Below are positions 23,201-33,439 of a DNA stretch of 64,000 nt, one piece after another. The DNA lies in NCBI RefSeq assembly GCF_037042905.1, contig NC_087247.1, positions 64,999,420-65,063,419 on the forward strand, in the 5' to 3' direction. The stretch is from Lytechinus pictus (taxonomy: Eukaryota; Echinodermata; Echinoidea; Temnopleuroida; Toxopneustidae). The notes below the pieces were generated by a model that did not search any database, was not told where the DNA came from, and worked only from the letters and a program-made list of their open reading frames with translations. Position 1 is the first letter of the stretch, and each line of letters begins with the position of its first letter. The translations under genes were made by a program, and so were the position numbers.

Positions 23201-25029
23201 AGCAATGATTACAGAAGATGTCCTTAAGTCAAAGTTGTCATTCTCCTGACCAGCCTGTCCCTCACATTTTTAACCTTTCAAAAACTAAAGAACCATCGGA
23301 CAGATCAAAGTTTTAAAAAACTTTGTTGAAGTAGGCATATACAGAGGTACTCAAAAGTTTTTGAACCCCACCAGAAAATAAACATTTAAAAGTGTTCAAG
23401 TTCTGCCATGTACATTCAACAATCATCATGAAAGTGTGCATTTTGTGAAGGAGTTCATTTACCTTTGAGCACAACTGTAGGAGCAGTAGTGCACTGATTA
23501 GTTAATATGTAGTAACCTCTTTGACCTTGATACCCCAAAATTTCCAAGGTCACAAATATAATTGTGATATTAGGCATAAATTCAACAGCATTTAGTCAAG
23601 AATGCATCTCATTTACTTTATACTTAGATATCAGGGTGATGTTTTAAAAAGATTGTATGTGACTAATAATCCCAATTAAATTCCAGTGATAATCATTATC
23701 ACATTAAATCAGATCTCGTTAGAGGACAAGTACTACCATTTGTTCAATGAGATAACGCATCAAATAACATACAACGTTGCCTAACCTAGACTTTAAGTCA
23801 CACTACTCTTTGTGAAACACCCCCCCCCTCCTCATTTGATCCCATAGATGATAGATCTAATGTACATATGAATATGTTGCATATATATACATACATGTAT
23901 ATATATAAAAGAGAAACAATGTTGAAATAAGGTTAAATTTTGTTGGATTAAAGCATGAAAGTTTCAACCTTGTTTCTCTTAATATTACTCCAACACTTGG
24001 AATATCTACCGAATATGTATATATATATAGAGAGAGGGAGAGAGTCTGCTTTGGCTTATGGAATAAAATGTAATCACAAATAATTGTTATATTAATGCCG
24101 TAAAAATGAAATCTATATATATATATATATATAATTATATATATATTGGCGAAGAAGCTCAAAAAGCATTGAAGCTAGAGACGTAGCCTGGATTTCTTCA
24201 ACTTTTATTAGTACAAGCTTTCGGCCATTTAGTTGGGCCTTCTTCAGGTATCTGAAGATGTAAAAGACAATGGCTTTACAATTACCATGCATATATTTGG
24301 ATTAATTTACTAAATATAGGTATATCTTAAAAGAATTTTTTTTACATCGGTAATGTTTAATTAGGATTATCCAATAGCTATTAGAGTCAATTAAGTTTAT
24401 GCAGATTTTTATTACAAACATTTTTTTAAAGTATGTAGACATATTGTGTTATGTGTGCTGTATAATAATGTATAATAATACATATATCTCAAAATAATAT
24501 ATATCTCAATAGAAGTTGTATTGCATTGGTAATGCTTAATTAAGATTATCCAAGAACTATTAAAATAGATTAAGTTTGCACAGATTTTTATTACAAATAT
24601 TTTATGAAAGTATATAGACATATTGTGGTGTGTGTACTGTGTAATATATATTGAGTACATATTAAGGAAAGGTATTGATTCATATACATTCGTGTCTAAG
24701 CACGTGAACTTATGTATGTAAGTAATCACACTCGCAGTCACATACACTCACACATACGCGCAGACAATTTTGAGCTTCTTCGCCAATATATTACTCACTG
24801 AAGCACCCACGCAATGTTTAGGTCCTTGCTCATCACAATTATATATATATATATATATATATTATATATTTCTCTACATCTGTGTTTAAGGCAAATTTTT
24901 TTGTCTTTCTATGTTTGTAATTCACCTTAACGCCCTCTACCTTCGTCTTTACGTCTATATGTGTATTATGACGGAATAAACCCATTCATAGACTTCGCCC
25001 TTTCGTAGGATGTAGGCATATATGTATAT

Positions 25030-25066
<37 letters not shown>

Positions 25067-27991
25067 TGTGGGTGTGTATGTGTGTGAATAGCAAATGATA
25101 GACAAGAATGAACAAGAGTTACTATGGTTGGAAAACTTTTCAGCACCTGGCCTTCTTCAGTATTTATTTGCTAAATAAAACAAATTGAGAATTATAGAAT
25201 AAGCAACAGAATGAACATAATGGTATATGAAAAAATCATATTGGTAATTCCACAGAATATAACATAAGATCATACTCAACTTAAAGAAAGTGAAAAGAGT
25301 ACCTGATAAGGATCAAAGCAAATTCTTGTGAAGTTGGGTTAAGTCATCTACCATGTGTGTTATTTACAAAGTAAAATGTATATAAGCTAGTAAAGAGGGC
25401 ATACTGAGAACATTGAATTAAAGTTAGTGCATTTGAGCAGAACTGATGAACAATACAGAGTAAAAGAAAATAGCATAACCTAGGACATATGGGATATAAG
25501 GTACAAAAATATATTTATCTTTATTTATGTTTCTATATATATCTGTAGTGTGAGTGCAGGATAGTGGTAAGTGAAAGTATTAAAGGCTTTCATTGTCTTG
25601 TCTGTATGAAAAATGGGTATTTGGGTTTCAACTTACAAACTTCTGAGTTGGTTTAAAGCATTACAGAGCAGTGTTTGCCGTCAATGAATAGTGATTAACT
25701 TTTCATAAGCAACCATTTCTTGGGCAAATTGTGTTACTTACACCCTGTTCAGACTGTTCCCCATCACCCGGGACATCCCCCGGTACCTGGGACATCCCCC
25801 GGAAAATCGACAGTCTGGACGGTCCGGAGGATTGTCCCCCGTCTCCCGGTTCTATCCCCCGGTTTTTTCGAAGGTAGAGCGACCTTGGCTCGTAATCCGA
25901 GATCGCGCACCTGTTTTAATCATAAGTGAGCATGCGCGAAATGTGGTGTCAAGAGAACTGCTTCCGCTCAGTACTGTGCTCGGCTAGCTGCAAGTAATTG
26001 CATTTCACGCGTTATCATGTGCGGGCGTGCCTTACGTAACCATGCCGATGACCTAGCCCACTCATCCCCCGGTGCCAATCTCCCAGACACCGGGGAATGT
26101 ATGGACGGTCGGTCATAAAGAGATAAGATTTCTCTCCCCCTTCCCCCGGGTGACAGGGGACAGTCTGAATGGCCTGTTAGATATATCAACAAAATCATAA
26201 AGATAAAACCATTGATGATGTGGAAGAGGTTCATTGTGGTGAAGGATTGAGTAGAAGAAATAACCAGTTGTCTCACGATTTATCAAATGTAGATAAAATT
26301 ATCGAATTATCAATATTTTTCCTTATCGATAATCTGGAAAATATCAAAATATTGCCCAGCAGTACTGCAGAAACTGAGAAGAATTTGAACGTGTATTGAA
26401 ACTTCTCTAAATTTGCCATTTTGAGAAGTGTAACACATTACAGGCCAAAAGAAGGGTGTGTGATACTGGTGAAGAGCAAAGGAAGACTCCCTTATTCCAA
26501 TATGAAACCTGAATTTGAATATGTTTTCATGGGTGTGACTCTACCTTTTTTTAAGAATGAAAACAAACTCACAGAAAGAAATGGTAGCCATCTTGTAAGA
26601 AAATTAATGTTTAATTTTTGTCTCGTCTGCATAGCAGAGCGAGACTAAAGGCGCTGCTTTTCCAACGGCGTCGTCGTCAACATTGAAATCTTAACCAAGG
26701 TTAAGTTTTTGAAATGTCATCATAACTTAGAAAGTATATGGACCTAGTTCATGAAACTTGGACATAAGGGTAATCAAGTATTACTGAACATCCTGCCTGA
26801 GTTTCAGGTCACATGATGAAGGTCAAAGGTCTTTTAGGGTTGATGAACTTAGATCATGTTGGGGGAATCAATATCAAAATCTTAACCAAGGTTAAGTTTT
26901 TGAAATGTCGTCATAACTTCTAAAGTATATGAACCTAGTTCATGAAACTTGTACGTAAGGCTGATAGTGTATCACTGAAGATCCTGCCTGAGCTTCAGGT
27001 CACATGACCAAGGTCAAAGGTCACTTAGGGTCAACAAACTTTGATAATGTTGGGGGGTATTTGTGGAATTGTCATAACTTTAAAGTTTATAGATCTAGTT
27101 CATGAAACTTGGGACATAAAAGTAACCACGTATCCCTTAATATCTTGTGCTTGTTTCTGGTCAAATGACCAAAATCAAAGGTCATTTAGGGTCAATGAAC
27201 TTTAGCCATGTTGGGGGTATTTGTTGAATTGGCATCATAACTTAGAAAGTTTATGGATCTACACATGTAGTTCATGAAACAAAGATATAAGGGTAATAAA
27301 GTATGAATGATCGTTTTGCACATGTCTTCGGTCACATGATTGTCAAAGGTCATGTTGGGTCAATGGACATAGTATTATATTATCATATGAGTGTTTCCTT
27401 TTGTGAATAATTATTTAATAGCTGTTTTCAAAATCAGCACTATATATCGAATCGCATAATGCAGGCTAGACTGCCAGAGGCGTTCCACTTGTTTCTAGCT
27501 TTGAGCTTGTATTTTTTCATTCAGTTTCAACAATATCATTCACATTTGTGTGAACAAAAAAATTTGCAACTGATTTGCAATTATTTTAACATACATGTAT
27601 GTTTGCCATCTAACCCTGTGACAATAGCTTCATTCTTCAGAATTTGCTTTCTCCCTTGTTCTAAGCACATATTAACAAGCAGAACATGTATGGACATGTG
27701 CATCCCTTTGTCACAAATGTATTGAAAGAAAATCGAGATTGAATGTTGAATCATGAGAATTGTCACCAGATTTACTTTATCAAAGTTATTTTGGAGTTAA
27801 ATATCATGCAGCATATAGCTTGTATTTTATGTGAGACCACATGACTACTAATGAATACTTAAAATTTAAGTAAAAAAAATGATGACCAACCATATCTTTC
27901 CTCCATTGTAAGCTTTCTTTTTTTTCTATATGTTTGTTTATAGGGGAGGATATCAGATGCTGCAAGACTTTTAACTCCTATGAACTCATAG
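14169..27991 (+). CDS. Coiled-coil protein, 405 residues, five coding exons, family not recognised
   Basis: The exons are 14,169-14,259, 15,250-15,795, 16,423-16,673, 22,756-23,037 and 27,944-27,991. All junctions are GT-AG and phases agree (1, 1, 0, 0), giving one 405-codon frame. Residues 1-212 look disordered and rich in Ser, Thr and Pro. They include a basic patch KRRR (50-53), several Ser/Thr-Pro sites (for example SPIVK at 46-50) and DSGIGS (133-138). From about residue 185 to 390 the sequence is charged, heptad-like and proline-free, a long coiled coil. The tail is GRISDAARLLTPMNS. No signal peptide or membrane segment fits. The ATG sits 2 nt after an acceptor-like TTTTAG, so a 5' non-coding exon probably lies upstream. 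It is probably a scaffold or cytoskeletal protein, which is inference only. Confidence 0.82.
15250..15795 (+). CDS. Coiled-coil gene, coding exon 2
   Basis: This exon encodes residues 31-212, the disordered half, after the acceptor TTCGCAG. It carries the Ser/Thr-Pro sites and the DSGIGS motif, and its end (IELLRSRVKELKRTKL) begins the coiled coil. The donor is TTAG|GTGAGG. Confidence 0.82.
15832..16225. mobile_element. Foldback MITE, about 390 bp, family GGCCCAAATT
   Basis: The two halves are inverted copies of each other. GCCCAAATTGACAAAGTTGG at the left matches GCCCGAATTCACAAAGGTGG read inward from the right, and similarity continues through GTTGAACCAA, TGTATAAAT and AAATTGACGCTTG. No target duplication is clear. 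It sits 37 bp downstream of the exon-2 splice donor. A shorter relative is at 28,173-28,394. Confidence 0.8.
16423..16673 (+). CDS. Coiled-coil gene, coding exon 3
   Basis: This exon encodes residues 213-296, for example MELREVREEARRDMEEVERR, a strongly charged heptad-type helix. The acceptor is TTCCTGTAG and the donor GAG|GTAGGT. Confidence 0.85.
16993..18002. mobile_element. DNA transposon or MITE, 1.0 kb, TA-type ends
   Basis: A perfect 15-bp inverted pair TACCGTAAGTAACGG lies at 16,993-17,007 and 17,988-18,002, with a second pair inside (TTAACCGCACC). If the outer TA is the duplicated target, the ends are CCGTAAGTAACGG, as in Tc1/mariner or pogo elements. No transposase frame is seen inside. 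Confidence 0.8.
18295..20090 (+). repeat. Host repeat with two similar units, split by an insertion
   Basis: The unit TAACTTCAGTTTAACTTAA..GGCTCAT..ATGATACTAGCATGG, with AGGTCAAAGGTCAAGGTCA downstream, occurs at about 18,400-18,510. It occurs again, broken by an insertion, at 18,540-18,557 plus 19,906-20,010. No coding frame is seen. Confidence 0.75.
18558..19905. mobile_element. Foldback element, 1348 bp, TTAA target
   Basis: TTAA flanks both sides (18,554-18,557 and 19,906-19,909). The ends are AGGAAAATGAAA and TTTCATTCTCCT. Inner arms are inverted copies: GATCGCCATT and TGACGTCAGCGACGTACAAC near 18,710-18,770 mirror 19,700-19,760. The intact paralogous unit at about 18,408 reads CTTCAGTTTAACTTAA with no insert, which confirms the target. 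TTAA duplication is typical of piggyBac and Kolobok groups. No transposase is seen. Confidence 0.85.
20418..22665. mobile_element. Word-iterating element W1, right end lost
   Basis: The left end is GGGCAATTCCATAGG. The 15-mer GTAACGTGAGTAACC or a one-base variant occurs at 20,777, 20,939, 20,956, 20,976, 22,401 and 22,589, all in the same orientation. The pieces 22,078-22,110 and 22,401-22,665 reappear almost unchanged at 40,085-40,405. Homology to that copy stops at about 22,665, so the right end is missing. No gene is seen. It is nested with a poly-C element at 21,275-21,790 and ends about 90 bp before coding exon 4. Confidence 0.7.
21275..21790 (+). mobile_element. Poly-C element, copy 1
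   Basis: It starts TTAACCCTATCTAGGCCTCC followed by a long C run (21,294-21,310). GAGATCTCGGCC, GCGATCGTGCCG and TTATTTTATTGTTTTTTGCA follow, and then CATAAACGGCATAAAATAAA. The same order occurs at 28,480-29,283 (+) and reversed at 41,770-42,235. It is inserted in W1. Confidence 0.65.
22756..23037 (+). CDS. Coiled-coil gene, coding exon 4
   Basis: This exon encodes residues 297-390, starting TLRKQLEKELELEGAKAKK, the C-terminal part of the coiled coil. The acceptor is GCCTACAG and the donor GAG|GTAAGT, both phase 0. Confidence 0.87.
23038..24141. other. Intron DNA, no clear element
   Basis: A Tc1-like end fragment (ATACAGAGGTACTCAAAAG) is visible near 23,338. A C run lies at 23,821-23,828 and an AT-rich microsatellite at 24,112-24,145. 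No coding frame is seen. Confidence 0.4.
24142..24790. mobile_element. MITE, 649 bp, 23-bp perfect inverted ends
   Basis: TATATTGGCGAAGAAGCTC at 24,142 continues for a 23-bp perfect match with the inverted right end (24,768-24,790). It carries GCTTTCGGCCATTTAGTTGG and CCTTCTTCAG near 24,220. It is embedded in TA-rich DNA, so the target duplication cannot be told apart from the microsatellite. Confidence 0.8.
24791..25740. other. Intron DNA with AT microsatellites
   Basis: (AT)n tracts lie at 24,838-24,860 and 25,030-25,062. At 25,125-25,165 a fragment reads GAAAACTTTTCAGCACCTGG then CCTTCTTCAG, which resembles the interior of the MITE to the left. No gene is seen. Confidence 0.4.
25741..26176. 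mobile_element. GC-rich foldback MITE, 436 bp, TTA flanks
   Basis: The left end CACCCTGTTCAGACTG, with CATCACCCGGG further in, mirrors the right end (read inward CAGGCCATTCAGACTG, then GTCACCCGGG). TTA stands on both sides. A 3-bp TTA/TAA target is typical of PIF/Harbinger. The interior repeats CCCCCGGT-type blocks and is much more GC-rich than its surroundings. Confidence 0.75.
26617..27492 (+). mobile_element. Family A repeat copy A1 (DINE-like architecture)
   Basis: It starts with a terminal hairpin (GTCTCG..CTGC, loop ATA, GCAG..CGAGAC; 26,620-26,645). Degenerate tandem monomers of about 150-190 bp follow, each with ATCATAACTT, CATGAAACTTG, AGGTCAAAGGTCA and GGGTCAATGAACTTT. The 3' end has a degenerate inverted copy of the start (TGCAGGCTAGAC), then a mini-hairpin TGCC-AGA-GGC and CCACTTGT. 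Confidence 0.8.
27944..27991 (+). CDS. Coiled-coil gene, last coding exon
   Basis: This exon encodes residues 391-405, GRISDAARLLTPMNS, and then TAG at 27,989-27,991. The acceptor is TTTGTTTATAG, phase 0. The exon is short, but its phase fits and its acceptor follows a good pyrimidine tract. Confidence 0.7.
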   Translation, partial: GRISDAARLLTPMNS

Positions 27992-28172
27992 ACATTGAGT
28001 GAAGGTGGAAAAAGCTAAGATCAAGAACTGAGCTGTATCTGTTTCAACATTCGCAATCAGATATTTATATGGAAAACTTCTTCAACATCTAGTAGTTAGC
28101 TCAGAACAAGGACAAGGAAATGGGCATTTTTCTCACCTTGAAAGAAAAATGGAGTGCATGCATACCATTTAT

Positions 28173-28394
28173 GGCCCAAATTTACAAAGGTGTTTAAGAT
28201 TTAACATATGGGTTTACATTAGCACTAAAATGTTAAATTTTGCATTTCACACAAGTGGGTTAGGTTCATCCATGGTTGACACTAAATGATGTATTCTAAC
28301 CAAGAGGTTAAACTTTATCCATATTTGATATGCAAAATTGAATTCCCACTACACGAAATGATGTGATTTAACCCAATATTTTTTAGTTTGGGCC
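28173..28394. mobile_element. Foldback MITE, family GGCCCAAATT, short copy
   Basis: The left end GGCCCAAATTTACAAAGG mirrors the right end (inward GGCCCAAACTAAAAAA). ATTTAACAT and GGTTAAA pairs lie inside. It sits about 180 bp past the stop of the coiled-coil gene, probably in or just after its 3' UTR. Confidence 0.65.
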
Positions 28395-28479
28395 TTAATA
28401 ATAGCAGGGCCCGCTGGGAGAACAGTTTTCGGAACTGAAGTGGCTACCCTGGGTAAATATGCCGATATTATTATTATTT

Positions 28480-29283
28480 ACCCTATCTTAACTGGGCTAT
28501 TTCAGACCAGTATATACTGGGGGGGGGGGGGTCAATTAGACCCCCCTCCTCAGATCACGGCTGCTGATCGCGCGATCGCCGCAAAAATTTGCATGCGCGT
28601 AGAGCCGGATGTAAACTACAAGACTGTATGGTAATATTCTAAAAAAATTAATTCTCTATATTTTTAATTAATTAATTATGCAAATAAGTGTATGAAATTT
28701 GCCCTATATTTTGTTTTTGTGTATGTTTTTGCCTTTAACTCAATTTATATAGCTAGTAGAATGCTAATTTTTGGTTGGAGTATCAATTATTACATTTCTA
28801 AAAAATATCTACAAAAAAATTGCAAAAATATAATTAATTTCTTATGTATTTTATTGTTTTTTGAATTCTTATGTATTTCTTTGTTTTTATTGTTTTTTCC
28901 AATGTACTTTGTCGGGGACCCTTCTGCGATCATAAATAGCATAAAATAAATCCATTTAAACCAACAAAAGTAAAAATAATCTTACATCTATGAGTTTTGG
29001 TTGAAAAACACAATTTGCATTAACTTTGTACACGGAATCACGTTTTTGAGCAATTTCGGGTCTGACATACACTTACAAAATGTTGCAGAATTTCAGAACC
29101 GCGTCCCCTGGCGTCGCAATTTTGGTCTCAAAAGATGCGCAAGACTTGAAAGTAATTAGACTTGAAAGTAAAAAGTCAGTGAGCGGCGCGATCAAAAAAC
29201 TTTGCGCGACGGCGTAGTGATGAAATTTGTCGAGGGGGGGGTCAAACTGACCCCCCCCCCCCCCCCAGTGTAATAAGGGTTAA
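28480..29283 (+). mobile_element. Poly-C element, copy 2, complete
   Basis: Both ends carry a G-run/C-run hairpin. On the left, GGGGGGTC, loop AATTA, GACCCCCC (28,526-28,546). On the right, GGGGGGGGTCA, loop AAC, TGACCCCCCCC (29,234-29,258). The outer sequence is ACCCTATCTTAACTGGG at the left and its partner AACCCTTATTACACTGGG read inward from the right. The interior has the family texts GCGCGATCGCCGC and CATAAAATAAATCCATTTA. Confidence 0.7.
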
Positions 29284-30011
29284 TGGTGGGAACAAAATTT
29301 TGATCAATTTGACTCAATCAGTTTTATTGTTTGTTAAGAAAAGATCAGGCTTGTTTTTTTTATCATGAATTAATGATACAAGTTTTACTTTTTGATCCTT
29401 TTTATATGTATGTATACTAAATGTTATTTTAAGTACATCACATATTATTGTGGTTACTTTATAATGCCTTTTGTCCATGCCTACTTTCTAAAAAAAATTC
29501 CCTTTAAAGTAAAAAAAAAAAAATACTAACTCAGGTACACAATATTTACCAAGGCTATGTCATACTAGAAGTTGTGGGTTTCGTTCTTAAGTTTACAAGT
29601 CTGAATTTAAACTGAAGTGTGGTAAGCTTAATTGGGGACCCAAAATGCAACAGAAGAACGCTTGCTCTCTTGCCAAGATGGTGCATTATCAGGGAGAATT
29701 GAAACCGTGATTGAAAAATTATACCAACACATGGTCAAGAAAAATTAAGCAATATCTTGGTGAGGTTGTTAAAATATTGTGGCTTCATCTCAGTTTTCAT
29801 GGTATCAGGGATTTCTTGAGACATGATGGAGCCATCACCTCAATTACTGCCAAAATTTACGACTGACATTGTACCATAATGTATGTGTGAGCCCTGCTGG
29901 ATTCTTATGTCTTTCAATAAATTATCCTGCTCTCAAGTGACATTGTAAGTCTGAAGAAGAAATGTGGAATTGTTCATCAACGTCCTCACAGTCAGCATGG
30001 ACTAAATAACC
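29284..30011. other. Intergenic DNA, no feature seen
   Basis: AT-rich; there are only very short frames and no repeat ends that I can pair. Confidence 0.4.
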
Positions 30012-30346
30012 AGGGGCGGTATTCTAAACATCTTTTCTCAGAATATGACAAAATCGGTATTCTGATGGGTGTCATACCTTTTGTCACAAAAATTGTCATA
30101 AATTTTGTCTCTTCTCTTTAGCACGCACAAAAAAAAAGTGGCTCTCAAATATGCATAATCCCAATTTAGAAGCAAAGATGTGACAAAATTTATGACAGGG
30201 GGTTTCAGTCATAAATTTTGTCATATCTTTTAGTACCAAATTTACGACAGACTCTCTTGAGAATACCAATTTGTGACAATCATAGTGGTGTCACATCTCG
30301 AAGAGAAATGTCAAAAGTTTAGATAGTGTTACAGAATACCACCCGA
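30012..30346. mobile_element. Foldback MITE, ends GGGCGGTATTCT
   Basis: GGGGCGGTATTCT at the left mirrors CGGGTGGTATTCT read inward from the right. The interior repeats TTTGTCA(TAA) and its complement many times (ACAAAATTTATGACA), giving a cruciform-like element. No clear target duplication is seen. Confidence 0.7.
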
Positions 30347-30900
30347 GGATGGCAATTAATAGAGCAGTATGAAAACTTTGAAGTTATAATAAGATTATGT
30401 TAGTGGAGGTTGTTATTATCAGAAGTAAAAGTTTCAGTTCGTATTAATAATTTTGATCAGTCAGTAAGGTTTTACCATTCTTAATATCTTATGAAATTAT
30501 ATTGACACTGATCAGTTTGTCTTCTCTATATACAGTGCTTCCCAGAAAAAAAAACCTGATTTCAGAGACAGATATCTTAATCATCATTAAAGGAGTGGAT
30601 TGTCTTCTTTCCTTTCATGCCAAATTTTTTGTTGAATTATTCATGCATGACTACCCAAATCAATTGCTGCCTTTCAGAGATTATTTGCACAGAATAATGA
30701 TTAATGCTTTTAAGCATATTCTATGATTCTATATTCGATCCCCTCATCTCTTCAGAAAAGCATTCCAGTTTTGTTGATTTGCTTTCACAAATTGCAATAT
30801 TTGTTTAATCCAGATAATTTTTTTAATCATTTTTTCCTGGGGTTAGTGTGTCTGTCCATTTCTTGACAGTCAATTCTCTTTGTTAGTACAGACATTTTTT
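30347..30900. other. Intergenic DNA, no feature seen
   Basis: A 74-residue frame at 30,502-30,726 has no recognisable motif and lies in AT-rich DNA, so it is not called. Confidence 0.4.
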
Positions 30901-31558
30901 GTCTCACCTGCATACCAGAGTGAGACTATAGGTGCCACTTTTCCGACGGCGACAGCGGCGGCATCAACACCAAATCTTAACCGATGGTTAAGTTTTTGAA
31001 ATGACAGCCTAACTTAGAAAGTATATAGACCTAGTTCATGAAACTTGGACATAAGGTTAGCCAAGTATTACTGAACATCCTGCTTGAGTTTCAGGTCATT
31101 TGACCAAGGTCAATGAACTTTGGCCATGTTGGGGGAATGGTTGAATAACCACCATAACTCCAAAAGTGTGTGGATCTAGTTAATAAAACTTCGACATAAG
31201 AGTAATCCAGTATCACTGAACATCTCATGTGAGTTTCAGGTCACATGACCAAGGTCAAAGGTCATTTAAGGTCAATGAACTTTGGCCATTTTGGAGGTAA
31301 TTATTAGATTGCTGTCATAACTTTCAAAGTTTATAGATATAGTTAATAAAATGTGAATACAGGGTTAATCAAGTATCACTGACAAGTCTTAGGTCGCGTG
31401 ATCAAGGTCAAATGTTGTTTGTCAATGAACATAGTCTTGTATCACTATATGAATTGTGTTTTCTGTGAATAATTATTATAGAGTAGTTTTCAAAGTCAGC
31501 ACTGCTGTTATATTGAATTGCGTGATGCAGGTGAGACTGCCAGAGGCACTCCACTTGT
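30901..31558 (+). mobile_element. Family A repeat copy A2
   Basis: It starts with the hairpin GTCTCACCTGCATACCAGAG + TGAGAC and ends ATGCAGGTGAGAC, TGCCAGAGGCA, CTCCACTTGT. Two to three tandem monomers lie inside. A perfect AGGTCAAAGGTCA is at 31,252-31,264. Confidence 0.85.
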
Positions 31559-31580
31559 TTACCCCCTTAATATCATTTTT

Positions 31581-32910
31581 GTCTCACCTGCATAGCAGAG
31601 TGATACTATAGGCGCCGCTTTTCCGACGGCGGCGGCGTCAACATCAAATCTTAACTGAAGGTTAAGTTTTTTAAATGACAGCATAACTTAAAAAGTATAT
31701 GGACCTAGGTCATGAAACTTGGCCATAAAGTTAATCAAGTATTACTGAACATCCTGCCTGAGTTTCATGTCACATGGCCAAGGTCAAAGGTCATTTAGGG
31801 TCAATGAACTTGGACCATGTTGGGGGAATCAACATCAAAATCTTAACCTAAGGTTAAGTTTTTGAAATGTCATAACTTAAAAAATATATGTACCTAGTTC
31901 ATGAAACTTGGACATAAGGTTAATCAAGTATAACTGAACATCCTGCAAGAGTTTCACGTCACATGACCAAGGTCAAAGGTCATTTAGGGTCAATGAACTT
32001 TGGCCAAATTGGGGGTATCTGTTGAATTACCATCATAACTTTGAAAGTTTATGGATCTAATTGATGAAACTTGGACATAATAGTAATCAAGTATCACTGA
32101 ACATCCTGTGGAAGTTTCAGGTCACATAATTAAGGTCAAAGCTCATTTAGGGTCAATGAACTTTGGCCAAATGTGGGGTATTTGTTGAATTACCATCATA
32201 ACTTTGAAAGTATATTGGTCTAGTTCATAAAACTTAGACATAAAAGTAATCAAGTATCACTGAACATCCTGTGCACATTTCAGGGCACATGACCAACGTC
32301 AAAGGTCAATGAACTTTGGCCATAATGGGGGTATCTGTTGAATTACTATAATAACTTTGAAAGTTTATGGATCTGACTTCATGAAACTTAGACATAAGAG
32401 TAATCAAGTATCACTGAACATCCTGTGCGAGTTTCAGGTCACATGATCAAGGTTAAAGGTCATGTAAGGTCAATTAACTTTGGCCATGTTGGGGGTATTT
32501 GTTGAATTACCATCATATCTCTGTAAGTGTATTGGTCTAGTTCATAAAACGTGGACATAAGAGTAACCAAGTATCACTGAACATCTTGTGCGAGTTTCAG
32601 GTCACATGACCAAAGTCAAAGGTCATTTAAGGTCATTGAACTTTGGCCATTTTAGAGGTAATTATTAGATTGCTGTCATAACTTTCAAAGTTTATAGATA
32701 GTGTATAAAATGTGGATATAGGGGTAATCAAGTATCACTGACAAGTTTTAGGTCACATGATCAAGGTCAAATGTCAATGAACGTAGTATTGTATCATTAT
32801 ATGAATGGTGTTTTTTGTGAATAATTATTTTATAGTAGTTTTCAAAGTCAGCACTGCTGCTATATTAAATCGTGTGATGCAGGTGAGACCGCCAGAGGCA
32901 TTCCACTTGT
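31581..32910 (+). mobile_element. Family A repeat copy A3, expanded array
   Basis: It has the same ends as A2, which lies only about 22 bp upstream, but about seven internal monomers. Perfect AGGTCAAAGGTCA sites are at 31,781 and 31,970, each followed after TTTA by GGGTCA. Degenerate sites lie near 32,130, 32,450 and 32,610. Confidence 0.85.
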
Positions 32911-33045
32911 CAGTTTTCTAATCTTCTTTTTCTTCAAACTTTTGAGCGCAAACATCCCACCTCATCCCTTTGCTTCCCAGTCTGTCATATCACATTGTCA
33001 TGCTGATGTAACGTCATTTCAACCGACTATTTATCAATAGAACTT

Positions 33046-33147
33046 ATGCATTGATATCATCGCTCTGTCATCTTAGAGGCTAAAGCCATTCCTTGCATGC
33101 ATTGATATCATCGCTCTGTCATCTTAGAGGCTAAAGCCATTCCTTGC
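33046..33147. repeat. Perfect 51-bp tandem duplication
   Basis: Two identical 51-bp copies beginning ATGCATTGATATCATCGC lie head to tail (33,046-33,096 and 33,097-33,147), followed by a 6-bp start of a third (ATGCAT). Confidence 0.95.
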
Positions 33148-33439
33148 ATGCATCAGTGATCTTCAGCTGGCGCATCTCTGACAACTCTTGTTTATGCGCA
33201 TTCCTATATCCTCTGAGGGAGGGCACTATGAGATTATGACATCATATGCATTTTCAAGTTGAATAACATATAGAATGTCATGGAATCAAAATTTTCATCT
33301 TTATTGATTTCATCATATAGAAGACGGCCTGTTGACAGATATTGAGCTCTATCCTCTGTGTCTGTCAACATGTTCGTTTTGTAGGTCCACACCCATGTAC
33401 CCATGTACCCTGCTTCAATCTCATGGCTTGTTCTGCATG

